From contig CAJUDQ010000002.1 in NCBI GenBank assembly GCA_910585215.1, positions 1 to 64,000 on the forward strand: a stretch of DNA of 64,000 bases, in the 5' to 3' direction. Of this stretch, positions 42,649-51,290 are shown piece after piece (positions within the stretch are counted from its first letter, which is position 1; every line of letters starts with the position of its first letter). This DNA comes from an uncultured Lachnospiraceae bacterium. Lineage in GTDB: Bacteria > Bacillota > Clostridia > Lachnospirales > Lachnospiraceae. The position numbers were made by a program, and so were the translations under genes. The notes beneath the pieces were generated by a model. The model was not told where the DNA came from and did not search any database. It worked only from the letters and a program-made list of their open reading frames with translations.

Positions 42649-44109
42649 ATGGCAAACTTTATTGTTCAGTTCCCATTAAAAACAGAAAAGTATCAAGAAG
42701 ATATTTTAAATAAGCGTTTTGAAATTGGCAGGCAGATTTATAACGCTTTGGTGAATGTGACACAAAAACGTTATAAAGAAATGGTGAAAACAAAAAAATA
42801 CCGCACCCTTTTCTCTTTATTGACTGGAAATAAAAAATCTGATAAAGAAATTTGGAAACAAATAAATGACATCCGTAAGCAATATGGCATGTCAGAATAT
42901 TCATTTCACGAAGACATAAAACAAATGCAGAAACATTTCAAATCTAATATTGATTCCTTTACTGCGCAAAAGATTGCAACAGGATTATGGAAATCTTATG
43001 ATAAATTATTTTATGGTAATGGGAAGAAAGTTTATTATAAAAAATATGGTGGATTTCATTCGCTTGAAGGAAAATCCAACGCAGCGGGTATCCGTTTTAA
43101 AGATAATTTTCTTATTTGGAATGGGTTAGAAATACCAGTTGTTATAGATTATGACAACTGGTATGAGAATCAAGCCATGCAGTCTATCATTTGTTATAAC
43201 AGAATTATAAGAAAATATGTAAGGAATCAGTATAAATACTACGTCCAGATTGTTTTCAAAGGCAGCCCGCCAATAAAAACAGATGCTGAAACTGGTGAAA
43301 TCAAACATGGGATTGGAAAAGGGGACATTGGGATTGATATAGGTACAAGCACTGTCAGTATTTCAAGCCAATCTGATGTAAAAATATTCGAACTTGCTGA
43401 CAGGGTCCAGAATATCGAAAATCAGAAACAGAAACTTCAGAGAAAAATGGACAGGTCAAGACGGGCTGCTAACCCAGATAATTATAATAAAGATGGAACT
43501 GTTAAGAAACAAGGCAACAAGAAAGTTGTATGGAATAAATCAAACCACTATATCAAATATCAAAACGAATTAAAAGAATTATACAGAAAACAGGCAGATA
43601 TTAGAAAATACCAACATGAGTGTCTGGCAAATTATATTATATCGCTTGGCAATAAAGTATATGTTGAAAAAATGAATTTTGCAGGGCTTCAAAAACGTAG
43701 TAAAAAAACAGAAAAAAATGGGGAAGGGAAATGGAAAAGAAAGAAGCGGTTTGGCAAATCAATCGCTGGGAAAGCACCGTCTATGTTATTAACTATCCTA
43801 GACAGAAAGTTAGGGTACTATGGCGAAAAACTGATTGAAATCAATACAGGCGAAGCAAGAGCCAGCCAGTTTCACCATCTGGATGGCTCCTACAATAAAA
43901 AGCCTTTATCACAAAGGTGGAATGATTTGAATGGTATAAGAATCCAGAGGGATATGTATTCTGCGTTTTTAATCATGAATATAGCAGAAGATTTAAAAAG
44001 TTTTGATATAGAAAAATGTAACAAAAGATTTGAAAATTTCTATCGGCTTCATAATCTGGAAGTACAAAGATTAACAGGGCATAAAAATTTAAGCAGTATA
44101 GGAATTTAA
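42649..44109 (+). CDS. tnpB: TnpB-family RNA-guided nuclease without zinc ribbon
   Basis: The 486-residue protein has the RuvC-like triad: D230 in GIDIGTSTVS, E340 in VYVEKMNF and D435 in QRDMYSAFLI. The CxxC-CxxC zinc ribbon that normally lies between the second and third RuvC motifs is missing: residues 402-430 hold no cysteine. TnpB nucleases use a guide RNA made from the element's right end to cut empty donor sites. The basic region 260-375 fits RNA binding. It starts 36 bp after tnpA. Whether it still cleaves is not known from sequence, but the triad is intact. Confidence 0.9.
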   Translation: MANFIVQFPLKTEKYQEDILNKRFEIGRQIYNALVNVTQKRYKEMVKTKKYRTLFSLLTGNKKSDKEIWKQINDIRKQYGMSEYSFHEDIKQMQKHFKSNIDSFTAQKIATGLWKSYDKLFYGNGKKVYYKKYGGFHSLEGKSNAAGIRFKDNFLIWNGLEIPVVIDYDNWYENQAMQSIICYNRIIRKYVRNQYKYYVQIVFKGSPPIKTDAETGEIKHGIGKGDIGIDIGTSTVSISSQSDVKIFELADRVQNIENQKQKLQRKMDRSRRAANPDNYNKDGTVKKQGNKKVVWNKSNHYIKYQNELKELYRKQADIRKYQHECLANYIISLGNKVYVEKMNFAGLQKRSKKTEKNGEGKWKRKKRFGKSIAGKAPSMLLTILDRKLGYYGEKLIEINTGEARASQFHHLDGSYNKKPLSQRWNDLNGIRIQRDMYSAFLIMNIAEDLKSFDIEKCNKRFENFYRLHNLEVQRLTGHKNLSSIGI

Positions 44110-44301
44110 ACAATAAATAAAAGGTTTTGACACGAGCCGTATACTACCGCTAATGAATACAAAGTATTTTTGGTAGTGAAAGTCTGAATGAAACAAATTA
44201 GTCTTATATGCTATGGAACGGCTGCATAGCTGTGGCCTTTCGAGTATATTTGGAAGTTTGTCTAGTTAAGAACCCAACGTGCTTTAGCCGTTGGAGTGTC
44301 A
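44110..44301 (+). ncRNA. Presumed TnpB guide (omega/re) RNA and right end
   Basis: The 190 bp after tnpB is non-coding and contains several short stems (for example TACTACC with GGTAGT, 44141-44176; GGCTGCATAGCTG) and the terminal hairpin at 44274-44294. In this family the region is transcribed as the scaffold, and the guide starts right after the element end at 44302. The assignment is by position and structure. Confidence 0.6.
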
Positions 44302-44319
44302 GAGAGAGGAAGAATAAAT

Positions 44320-45105
44320 ATGGCGGTTTTAAAAAATGAATTAAAACAGGGAAGAAATACTTTTTTTATATGGACTTTGGTGATTGCATTTATGCTTGCC
44401 GTGTGTGTGTTGATTTTTCCTGAAATGGAAGGTCAGATGAGTGAGATTAGTGGAATGTTTGCTGATATGGGCAGTTTTTCGGCAGCTTTTGGAATGGACA
44501 GAATTAATTTTGGGGAATTTGCAGGCTTTTTCGGAGTGGAATGTGGAAATATACTTGGACTTGGAGGTGCTTTTTTTGCAGCTCTGACGGGTATTTCGGC
44601 ATTGGCAAAAGAAGAAAAAGAGCAGACGGCCGAGTTTCTTCTTACACACCCTGTCAGTCGTAAAAAAATAGTATTGCAAAAATGGTGTGCAGTATTTATA
44701 CAGATTATAGCATTAAATCTGGTGGTAATTGGAACTACGGTACTGTCAGCGTTTATGATTGGCGAATCGCTGGATAAAAAAACTTTTGCACTTTTGTTTT
44801 TGGCATATTTTATTTTGCAGATAGAAGTCTTGGCAATCTGTTTTGGAATTTCTGCGTTTATCAGCCGGAATGGCTTGGGAATCGGACTGGGAATTGCAGT
44901 GTTATTTTATTTTTTAAATATTATTTCAAATCTGACAGAAGATGCGAGATTTTTAAAATATATTACTCCATTTGGATATACAGATGGAGCTGATATTATA
45001 GCAAATGGAAGTATTGAGGTAAAATATTTATCTGTAGGTTTGATGTTAATGATAATTGGAATCTTGGCGGCATTTTGGAAATATGAAAAAAAGGATATTT
45101 TATAA
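44320..45105 (+). CDS. ABC-2 type permease subunit
   Basis: The 261-residue membrane protein has six predicted helices (about 18-38, 75-95, 110-135, 140-165, 170-200, 235-255) and starts MAVLKNELKQGRNTFFIW. It belongs to the ABC-2 exporter class and is the natural partner of the ATPase at 41070. The GTG at 44296 belongs to the IS right end; the ATG at 44320 with GAGAGGAAG is the true start. The insertion leaves the coding sequence intact, but transcription now has to cross or start in the IS element. Confidence 0.87.
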   Translation: MAVLKNELKQGRNTFFIWTLVIAFMLAVCVLIFPEMEGQMSEISGMFADMGSFSAAFGMDRINFGEFAGFFGVECGNILGLGGAFFAALTGISALAKEEKEQTAEFLLTHPVSRKKIVLQKWCAVFIQIIALNLVVIGTTVLSAFMIGESLDKKTFALLFLAYFILQIEVLAICFGISAFISRNGLGIGLGIAVLFYFLNIISNLTEDARFLKYITPFGYTDGADIIANGSIEVKYLSVGLMLMIIGILAAFWKYEKKDIL

Positions 45106-45115
45106 AAATATTCTA

Positions 45116-45157
45116 TCCGTTTACAGTATATGTGTCTGAGTATATACTGTAAACGGA
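45116..45157 (+). terminator. Perfect inverted repeat after the permease
   Basis: TCCGTTTACAGTATA (45116-45130) and its complement (45143-45157) form a 15 bp stem. Only a weak T stretch follows, so termination is probable but not certain. Confidence 0.55.
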
Positions 45158-45325
45158 AGTCTAATTTTTAAAGATATTTTTGCACTCCCTGCATCCAGAG
45201 TTTCATTACTGGTTTGTGAACTTGCAGGTGAATATTTCTCACAATTTTATTTTATACCATTTTTTAAAATTGTCAATCATTTTTGACGCCATTCATCCAT
45301 GGTCTGCGCCGCAAGACACACAAGT

Positions 45326-45363
45326 AAAACGCCCGCTTGGATTTACCAAGTGAGCGTTTTTTT
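45326..45363. terminator. Bidirectional terminator
   Basis: AAAACGCCCGCTTGG (45326-45340) pairs with CCAAGTGAGCGTTTT (45346-45360) with one mismatch and one wobble. A T run follows on plus, and TTTT is present on minus. It serves the convergent AAA ATPase gene. Confidence 0.78.
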
Positions 45364-45377
45364 GTGATTTGTGATTT

Positions 45378-46589
45378 TTAATATTCAGAACTGAGAAGGA
45401 AATCCGCTATGTGCATTGTCTTAATGCCCTCATAGTTTCCTCCTGCAAAGTCATCTGTCGTGAGAACATATTTGGGGTAATTATCGTGTATTTCAAGCAA
45501 ACGGTCGTATTCCCGTTTTTCCGTCTTTTCAGATTTCATCTTCTGCGTAACCTGAACATATACCTTTTCATTTTGCCTTGTAGCCACAAAATCAATTTCG
45601 CCATCTCCGGTTTTACCCACATTGACAGTGTATCCACGCCTGCAAAGCTCCAAATACACGATGTTTTCAAGGCTAGAAGCTACGCTGTCTGCGTTATATC
45701 CGAGGACGCTGTACCGAAGTGACACATCTGCAAGATAGAATTTTTCCTGTGTTTTCAGAATTTCCTTGCCCTGCAAGTCATATCGGGAACAGCGGTGGAG
45801 CAAATATGCCTTCTCCAGCTTTTCAAGATAACTGTAAACTGTCTCGTTGTCAAGAGCTCGATGCTCCGACTTCAAGTAGTCCGCAATCGACTTAGCAGAA
45901 AAGGTATTACCAACATTATTGAAGGTGTATTTTACGATACGCTCTAACTGGTCAATCTTTCTGACCTGATTTCGCTTTACAATATCAGAAAAAATTGTTG
46001 AATTGTATATATCCCTGACAATCGTATAGATTTCGTCCTGAGAATACGCCTGTAAATGGGTTGCAGGAAAGCCTCCCAAACGGACATAGTTTGCCAGCTC
46101 TGTTTTTAGATCTCCTACATCAGCATACTTTGCCTTGAACATCAGGTATTCACTGAAGGACAGGGTAAAAATTCGGAAAGAAACATATCTCCCTGTAAGA
46201 TAAGTCGATATTTCAGAGGACATCATTTGGGAGTTAGAACCTGTGATATACAAATCAACATCAAAATCTGACGCCAGTGAATTTACAACCTTTTCCCATC
46301 CCTTGATTTCCTGAACCTCATCAAGAAACAAATAAGTCTTTCCATCGGGCGATAGCTGTTCTTTTAGTTGAATATATATCTGCTTCGCCGTCATATCCTC
46401 ATATTCCATTGAATCAAAGTGACAGCTTATGATACGCTCCGTCGGAACATTTCGATCGGACATAAGCTTTTCCATAATCATTTTGAGTATTGTAGACTTT
46501 CCGCAGCGACGTACTCCTGTGAGTATTTTTACAAAAGGGGTATCCACATAAGCTATTATTTTATCCATATACATAGGTCTGTAAATCAT
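45378..46589 (-). CDS. AAA ATPase with DUF4143 domain
   Basis: From MIYRPMYMDKIIAYVDTPFV (GGAGGTGG upstream) the protein has 403 residues. An N-terminal AAA_14 domain carries Walker A GVRRCGKSTIL and Walker B TYLFLDEVQEI. A C-terminal DUF4143 domain with a restriction-like fold follows (GDGEIDFVATRQNEKVYVQV). The family is widespread in gut anaerobes and archaea with no agreed role; DNA binding and defence have been suggested. It is a lone gene flanked by AT-rich DNA. Confidence 0.9.
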   Translation of the reverse strand: MIYRPMYMDKIIAYVDTPFVKILTGVRRCGKSTILKMIMEKLMSDRNVPTERIISCHFDSMEYEDMTAKQIYIQLKEQLSPDGKTYLFLDEVQEIKGWEKVVNSLASDFDVDLYITGSNSQMMSSEISTYLTGRYVSFRIFTLSFSEYLMFKAKYADVGDLKTELANYVRLGGFPATHLQAYSQDEIYTIVRDIYNSTIFSDIVKRNQVRKIDQLERIVKYTFNNVGNTFSAKSIADYLKSEHRALDNETVYSYLEKLEKAYLLHRCSRYDLQGKEILKTQEKFYLADVSLRYSVLGYNADSVASSLENIVYLELCRRGYTVNVGKTGDGEIDFVATRQNEKVYVQVTQKMKSEKTEKREYDRLLEIHDNYPKYVLTTDDFAGGNYEGIKTMHIADFLLSSEY

Positions 46590-46697
46590 GATGACCACCT
46601 CCATTTGTATAGTAATATACCGCAAAACCATCAGAAAATCAATTTATTTTGCGATTATAAACCGCAAAATATCTCGATATTTTATTTGACTGCGGTT

Positions 46698-46874
46698 CTA
46701 TTGCTTTCCGAGTGAGTTTCTCTTAGTAGAAGATGATTTTAAACTAATTTTGCAATCCAATGCATAAATTGTAAAACAATATACTGTTTTTCCTGATGGG
46801 ATGGCTTTCACAATTTTATCTGTTGCAGGAATATTCCAAATAATCCAATGTGTAAATCTTTTAATCGATTTCAT
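46698..46874 (-). pseudogene. Internally deleted PEBP (YbhB/YbcL-like) gene
   Basis: The 58-codon frame reads FTHWIIWNIPATDKI, AIPSGKTV and then jumps to YCFTIYALDCKISLKSSSTK. These are two blocks of the phosphatidylethanolamine-binding protein family that are normally about 40 residues apart. The N-terminal strand and the central ligand site are absent. The frame is still open, so the deletion kept phase. It lies 13 bp downstream of the SDR gene on the same strand and was probably its operon partner. Confidence 0.75.
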
Positions 46875-46887
46875 TCATTTTGCACCC

Positions 46888-47649
46888 TCATAAATACTTT
46901 CTGATACCATGCAGCCAAACCTTCATGGTTAATTTCTGTGGTAATAGCTTTACATTTAGATGTTGGCATTTTACATAGAGTGAACAGACAGACATATCCC
47001 TGCCTTTTTTTGCATCCTTCAATGCCTTTTTAACCACTTTTTCGGGAGCGACAATTCCAGGGAAATGCACCTTTTTACCATCAATCTCCTTTGACAGCAT
47101 TGCTGTATCCACCCAGCTTGGACAAACAGCCGTTACTGTAATTCCAGATAGCCCAAGCTCTGCGTTCAAAGCACGGGAGTAACTTCGTTCAAAAGCTTTT
47201 GTAGCAGCATACAAATTGATATATGGTACAGGTTGAAATGCGGAAGCAGAAGAAATATTCAATATCTTTGCTCCCTTTTCCATAAACGGAATGCAGATAT
47301 TGATAAGCTGGGCAGGCGCTTTACAATTCAGGTCAATCGTCTGGTTGATTTCCGAAATAGAAAACTCTGCCGATGGCGCCATTTTTGCGATTCCTGCATT
47401 ATTCACTAACCATAAGATAGATATTGTATGTACTCTTAATAAATCTGAAATAGATAATATATCTGTGTCCTCTGTTAAGTCTTTGCATATAGGAACGATT
47501 TTTTCTCCATATTCTTTTTTCAGAGCAAGAAGCCTCTCTTGATTTCTGCCAATCACCCATATTTCATCGAGCGTTTCCTTCACAAGTTCGCGTACGAAAA
47601 CCTGCCCTATACCGCCAGACGCACCTGTTATTATTGCTATTTTTTTCAT
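46888..47649 (-). CDS. Short-chain dehydrogenase/reductase
   Basis: The 253-residue Rossmann enzyme has the cofactor motif TGASGGIGQVFV at its start, the NNAGIA motif, catalytic serine in NISSASAF and the YAATK tyrosine-lysine pair. VCPSWVDTAM follows as expected in classical SDRs. The C-terminal KKGRDMSVCSLYVKCQHLN is similar to DltE/YqjQ-like members. The TetR gene 10 bp upstream on the same strand probably controls it. The substrate is unknown. Confidence 0.9.
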   Translation of the reverse strand: MKKIAIITGASGGIGQVFVRELVKETLDEIWVIGRNQERLLALKKEYGEKIVPICKDLTEDTDILSISDLLRVHTISILWLVNNAGIAKMAPSAEFSISEINQTIDLNCKAPAQLINICIPFMEKGAKILNISSASAFQPVPYINLYAATKAFERSYSRALNAELGLSGITVTAVCPSWVDTAMLSKEIDGKKVHFPGIVAPEKVVKKALKDAKKGRDMSVCSLYVKCQHLNVKLLPQKLTMKVWLHGIRKYL

Positions 47650-47659
47650 AAAAGCCCCC

Positions 47660-48262
47660 TTACGCTTTGTCTTTTAATAAAATACGGGCTAAATCTTCCT
47701 CAGAAATTAGTTCGTACTTCGTTGTGAATAGCTTTCTAAGAGAATAAAGGTAGACAACACCCCAAAAATAATCAACTAATTTCATCGGCATACCATCCAC
47801 AACACTTCCTTCTTTTTGCCCTTGAATAATTATTTTTTCAGTGATTCCATACAATTCTGATTGATAGATAGTTTCATCAGAAGCAAACCCCTTTTTTTCA
47901 AGCGTCATCTGTGTATTCAATGCGACTTTGGCTGCATAGGTTTCATCCTGCATAAGATTAGTCATTATGCTTTTGGAGAGTTTGCGTATCTTTTTTTTGG
48001 CTGATATAGGCAAATGTGCAAGAATCTTCAGTTCTTTTATATCTTCGCTGTAATTCGTTAAAGCATATATTTCGTTGAATAATTCTTCTTTCGACTTGAA
48101 ATATACGTACAGAGTCCCTTGCCCGATACCGATATGTTTTGCTAAATCACTTATCTTTGTGCCAGCAAAACCATTCTTAGCAAAATAGAGCATAGAATCA
48201 TGCAATATTTTAGAATGGGCTTCTTCACGAATTTTTTTACATTGTTCAGGGGATTTTGGCAT
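47660..48262 (-). CDS. TetR-family regulator of the SDR gene
   Basis: The 200-residue protein has an N-terminal helix-turn-helix (ILHDSMLYFAKNGFAGTKIS then IGIGQGTLYVYFKSKEELF) at about 19-65 and a helical ligand domain. It begins after GGAGGTG and is 10 bp before the SDR gene, so it very likely autoregulates the pair. The 270 bp upstream, shared with the divergent proX-like gene, are strongly AT-rich. Confidence 0.9.
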   Translation of the reverse strand: MPKSPEQCKKIREEAHSKILHDSMLYFAKNGFAGTKISDLAKHIGIGQGTLYVYFKSKEELFNEIYALTNYSEDIKELKILAHLPISAKKKIRKLSKSIMTNLMQDETYAAKVALNTQMTLEKKGFASDETIYQSELYGITEKIIIQGQKEGSVVDGMPMKLVDYFWGVVYLYSLRKLFTTKYELISEEDLARILLKDKA

Positions 48263-48543
48263 ATAAGCACCTCCGCTTTTATGAATGAATATTTTTTCAT
48301 TGATATTATAGTGTATGTATTTAGACTTGTCAATCTGTTAGATAAAATAATCGTCAATATGTTATGTTTACAAAAATATTTGGCCATTTTTATAAAATCA
48401 GCTTCAAATTTTATTGACAAATTGCTGTTTGTTTTGTATATATTATGGTGAAATAATATAAAATTTGACACAAAATATAAATAGTTTAAATAATTTATTT
48501 TGGTTTTTATAATTGCCAATAAATTAAAATAATGAGGTTAATT

Positions 48544-49083
48544 ATGGAATTAAAGCTGTATAAAGGCCGACCAGAAGATATAGATAAAAGGCTGGAAAAA
48601 GAAAGAAAGGTTTATGATTTGCTGGATACGCTGAATATTGAATATGAAAGAATTGACCATGCTCCGGTTATGACAATGGAGGCTTGTGAAGAAATTGAAA
48701 AAGCTTTGGGAGCTCCTATTTGTAAAAATTTGTTTCTTTGCAACCGTCGAAAAACAGATTTCTATCTTCTTATGATTCCGGCTGACAAAAGTTTTCATAC
48801 AAAAGAGCTGGCAGCACAGATAGGCAAAAGATTTTCTTTTGCCGGCGAGATTTTTATGGAAAAATATATGAATCTTGCGTCTGGTTCTGTAAGCATTATG
48901 GGATTAATAAACGATACAGAAAATCATGTACGCCTTCTGGTAGATGAAGATATACTTAAAAGCGAGTATTTAGGCTGTCATCCCTGTGTCAATACTTCCA
49001 GCTTAAAGCTTCGGACAGCAGATGTCTTTGGTATTTTTTTAAGAGAAATACATCATGATAAAACGATTGTACATTTAAGTTAA
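48544..49083 (+). CDS. Prolyl-tRNA deacylase, ProX/YbaK family
   Basis: This 179-residue editing enzyme hydrolyses mischarged Ala-tRNA-Pro in trans. Family blocks are RIDHAPVMTMEACEEIEKAL, ICKNLFLCNRRKTDFYLLM, the lysine in PADKSFHTKELA, and ASGSVSIMGLIND. The C-terminal LGCHPCVNTSSLKLRTADV is typical of ProX (PrdX in Clostridium). The start at 48544 follows GAGGT; ATG 48532 has no ribosome site. It is a single gene, unlinked to proline reductase genes here. Confidence 0.88.
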   Translation: MELKLYKGRPEDIDKRLEKERKVYDLLDTLNIEYERIDHAPVMTMEACEEIEKALGAPICKNLFLCNRRKTDFYLLMIPADKSFHTKELAAQIGKRFSFAGEIFMEKYMNLASGSVSIMGLINDTENHVRLLVDEDILKSEYLGCHPCVNTSSLKLRTADVFGIFLREIHHDKTIVHLS

Positions 49084-49355
49084 TACATAAAATAATAAAT
49101 CAACAAGTAACAATATTTTTAGAAAGAGTATGCTTGTATTTTTGGCGCAATAAACATATTTGGGAGCTGGAAAAGCAATAAATAATATCTGCCGCCCAAC
49201 AGCTTTACAACGAAAAACGGCTATTTCACATCATACAGGTTTAGTCAGGTAGAAAAACTTCCGAAAGATAAAATAAGAATAAACAGAAAAGAATTTATTC
49301 ATCAAAATAACAAAAAACCGCAGTGTTTTACAACATCTGGAAAGGGGATTACACT

Positions 49356-50159
49356 ATGATGACAGTCGGAAGTATTTCAGGAACAAACAATATGCAGGAG
49401 GCAGGCTTTGGAGCAAATATGCAAACGGACCCTGTAAGCAAAAGTATTCAAAATCAGATAGCAAATAAACAGAAGGAGCTTCAGGAGCTTGCCGCTGATG
49501 ATAAAATGACGCCGGAGGAAAAAATGAAAAAGCGTCAGGAAATACAGCAGGAAATAAACACATTAAATCAGGAGTTAAGGCAGCATCAAATAACGCAGAG
49601 AAAAGAACAGCAGCAAAAGGCTGCAGCTGAACATAAAGCATCGAAAGAAACCCAGAAACCGCGTTCTGCGCAGTCGGGCAAACAGGCAGCAGGATTATCA
49701 TCAGCAGGTATGCAGGCGATGATTTCCGCAGATGCTTCTATGAAACAAGCGGAGGTTCAGGGCAGTGTATCTGCGCAGATGAAGGGCAGAGCCGGAGTTC
49801 TCGAGATAGAGATTAAGCAGGATTCAGGCAGAGGCGGCGACACAGAGGAAAAACAAAAAGAGCTTGCAGAAGTTCAGCAAAAAGCAGAGGCGGCAGCTTC
49901 GGCGCAGATGTCTACACTGACTGATGCAAATCAAACGATAAAAGAGGCAAACGAAGCAGAAGGCGAGAATCCAGATAATAGAAATCAGGCAATTAATAAG
50001 GATAAGCCGCTTGGCAAGGATATGGCGGCTGATGAGAATAAGAATCAGAGCATAGAGGAGAACAATAAAAAAACAGAAGAAAATGAAAAGGAAGAAAAAC
50101 AGCTGTTGGAAAACACTGCACAACAGATTTCGTATACACCAATAGATATTCGCCTGTAA
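49356..50159 (+). CDS. FlxA-like coiled-coil protein
   Basis: The 267-residue hydrophilic protein has a FlxA-like segment: VSKSIQNQIANKQKELQEL, then DDKMTPEEKMKKRQEIQQEI and NTLNQELRQHQ. A long glutamine/alanine/lysine-rich coiled coil and an acidic, asparagine-rich tail follow. FlxA is a flagellar-regulon protein of unknown role in enterics; clostridial members often occur with motility genes. Two chemoreceptor genes lie 9 kb downstream. AAAGGGG precedes the start. No signal peptide or membrane helix is seen. Confidence 0.78.
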   Translation: MMTVGSISGTNNMQEAGFGANMQTDPVSKSIQNQIANKQKELQELAADDKMTPEEKMKKRQEIQQEINTLNQELRQHQITQRKEQQQKAAAEHKASKETQKPRSAQSGKQAAGLSSAGMQAMISADASMKQAEVQGSVSAQMKGRAGVLEIEIKQDSGRGGDTEEKQKELAEVQQKAEAAASAQMSTLTDANQTIKEANEAEGENPDNRNQAINKDKPLGKDMAADENKNQSIEENNKKTEENEKEEKQLLENTAQQISYTPIDIRL

Positions 50160-50174
50160 AAACAATATCTATGT

Positions 50175-50237
50175 ATAAATAGTACAATTTTGGCAAGAAT
50201 ATATAAAACTGCCAAAACTGTACTATTTATTTTTTTA
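50175..50237. terminator. Strong bidirectional terminator
   Basis: A 21 bp stem (50175-50195 with 50210-50230, one mismatch) is followed by seven T. It separates the convergent FlxA-like and AraC genes. Confidence 0.87.
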
Positions 50238-50256
50238 TATGAAAATTTTTTAAAAA

Positions 50257-51115
50257 TTAATTTTGGGTTTTTACCGCATTTTCATTTCTCCACTGTCTTG
50301 GTGAAATTCTGTATACATTTTTAAATGCCCTTGAAAAATGAAGCTGGTTCGGGTATCCCACTGCCTGTCCGATATCCCCGATTGACAGCTTTGTAAGCTT
50401 TAAAAGTTCTGCGGCTTTGGTCATACGATAGGAAATCAGAAATTCCTGTGGAGATTTTCCCATATTTTCATGAAAAATTTTTCCGAAATAGCTTCGGTTT
50501 AAACCACAGGAGGCAGCAATATTTTCCACAGTAATATCATTTTGAAAATTTTGTTCAATAAATGAAATAGCTTCCTTAATATAAAAATCTCTCAGCCTGT
50601 TTCCACTGTAAAGTGGTGTGGAGGTAGAGGAACGGACCAGACTGTCAATAAATAAATACAGATGTCCAATCAGATGAAAAGGAGATTCTTCTTTATGGTT
50701 TACAATATAAAGCATTTCGGATTTCATTTCTGCAGCAATATCTTTATAGCGTGCTTTGTAGACCGGATGGTCGGGACTGAGCCCTGCCAGTGTAATCATT
50801 TCTTTTGCACGAAGTCCGTCAAATTCAAGCCAGACATATTCCCATGGTATTTTCTGGTCTGAAATATACATGCATATCTGGTGAGGAAAGATAAGAAATC
50901 CTTGACCGCTTTTTATCTGGTAGGTAATATCTTCTTTTTTTTTCATTTGCCGCGGTTAAAGTTCCCGTACCGGAAATTACATAATGAAATAAATAGTGAT
51001 TTCGGGCAGCGGGACCAAATGAATGTGAAGGGTCACATTGTTCCCATCCAAACTGGTATAATCCCATATCAATAAAATTTTCACTGGGAAACACAGAAAA
51101 AATTACTTCACTCAT
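50257..51115 (-). pseudogene. AraC-family regulator split by a frameshift at an A9 run
   Basis: Reading starts at 51115 (GGGAGGT upstream) with MSEVIFSVFPSENFIDMGLY and runs through the cupin block NHYLFHYVISGTGTL to ANEKK. There, nine A (T at 50935-50943 on plus) shift the frame. The other frame continues SGQGFLIFPHQICMY and ends in two helix-turn-helix motifs (ITVENIAASCGLNRSYFGKI; GDIGQAVGYPNQLHFSRAF). Removing one A gives a normal 285-residue MsmR/RafR-type activator. It is divergent from the alpha-galactoside operon, its likely target. A real mutation, phase variation or a sequencing error are all possible. Confidence 0.85.
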
Positions 51116-51194
51116 AACAAATACCTCCCATAACAATCTATTTTTCTTATTATATACCAAAATGCTTGTTGACTTCAAGTAAATAGTCGAAAAA

Positions 51195-51258
51195 CAGCAT
51201 AATGATATAAAACATAAAGAATAGTGATATTTTAGGCAGCATAAAGGCATGTTATAAT
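51195..51258 (+). promoter_or_regulatory. Putative activator sites and promoter of the sugar operon
   Basis: CAGCATAA occurs twice as a direct repeat, at 51195-51202 and 51237-51244, 42 bp apart (about four helical turns). TATAAT follows at 51253-51258 with no good -35 box. Direct repeats and a weak -35 are typical of AraC-type activation. AGAAGGAGG precedes the first gene. Confidence 0.5.
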
Positions 51259-51290
51259 AAATTTATCAAAAAATAGAAGGAGGAAATACC

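Larger units (their letters stand above)
41944..44301 (+). mobile_element. Complete IS200/IS605-family element (tnpA + tnpB)
   Basis: The element runs from an interrupted left-end hairpin (CCCACACCT at 41945-41953, completed by AGGTGTGGG at 42119-42127) through tnpA and tnpB to the right-end hairpin (CCAACG 44274-44279, CGTTGG 44289-44294) and GTGTCA at 44296-44301. No target duplication is expected for this family. It sits between the ATPase and permease genes of one ABC exporter. The ends resemble those at position 1-54. Confidence 0.82.

Noticed and set aside
44296..44319. GTG at 44296 as start of the permease
   Set aside because: The GTG is part of the IS right-end GTGTCA motif; the ATG at 44320 has the ribosome site and the family N-terminus.
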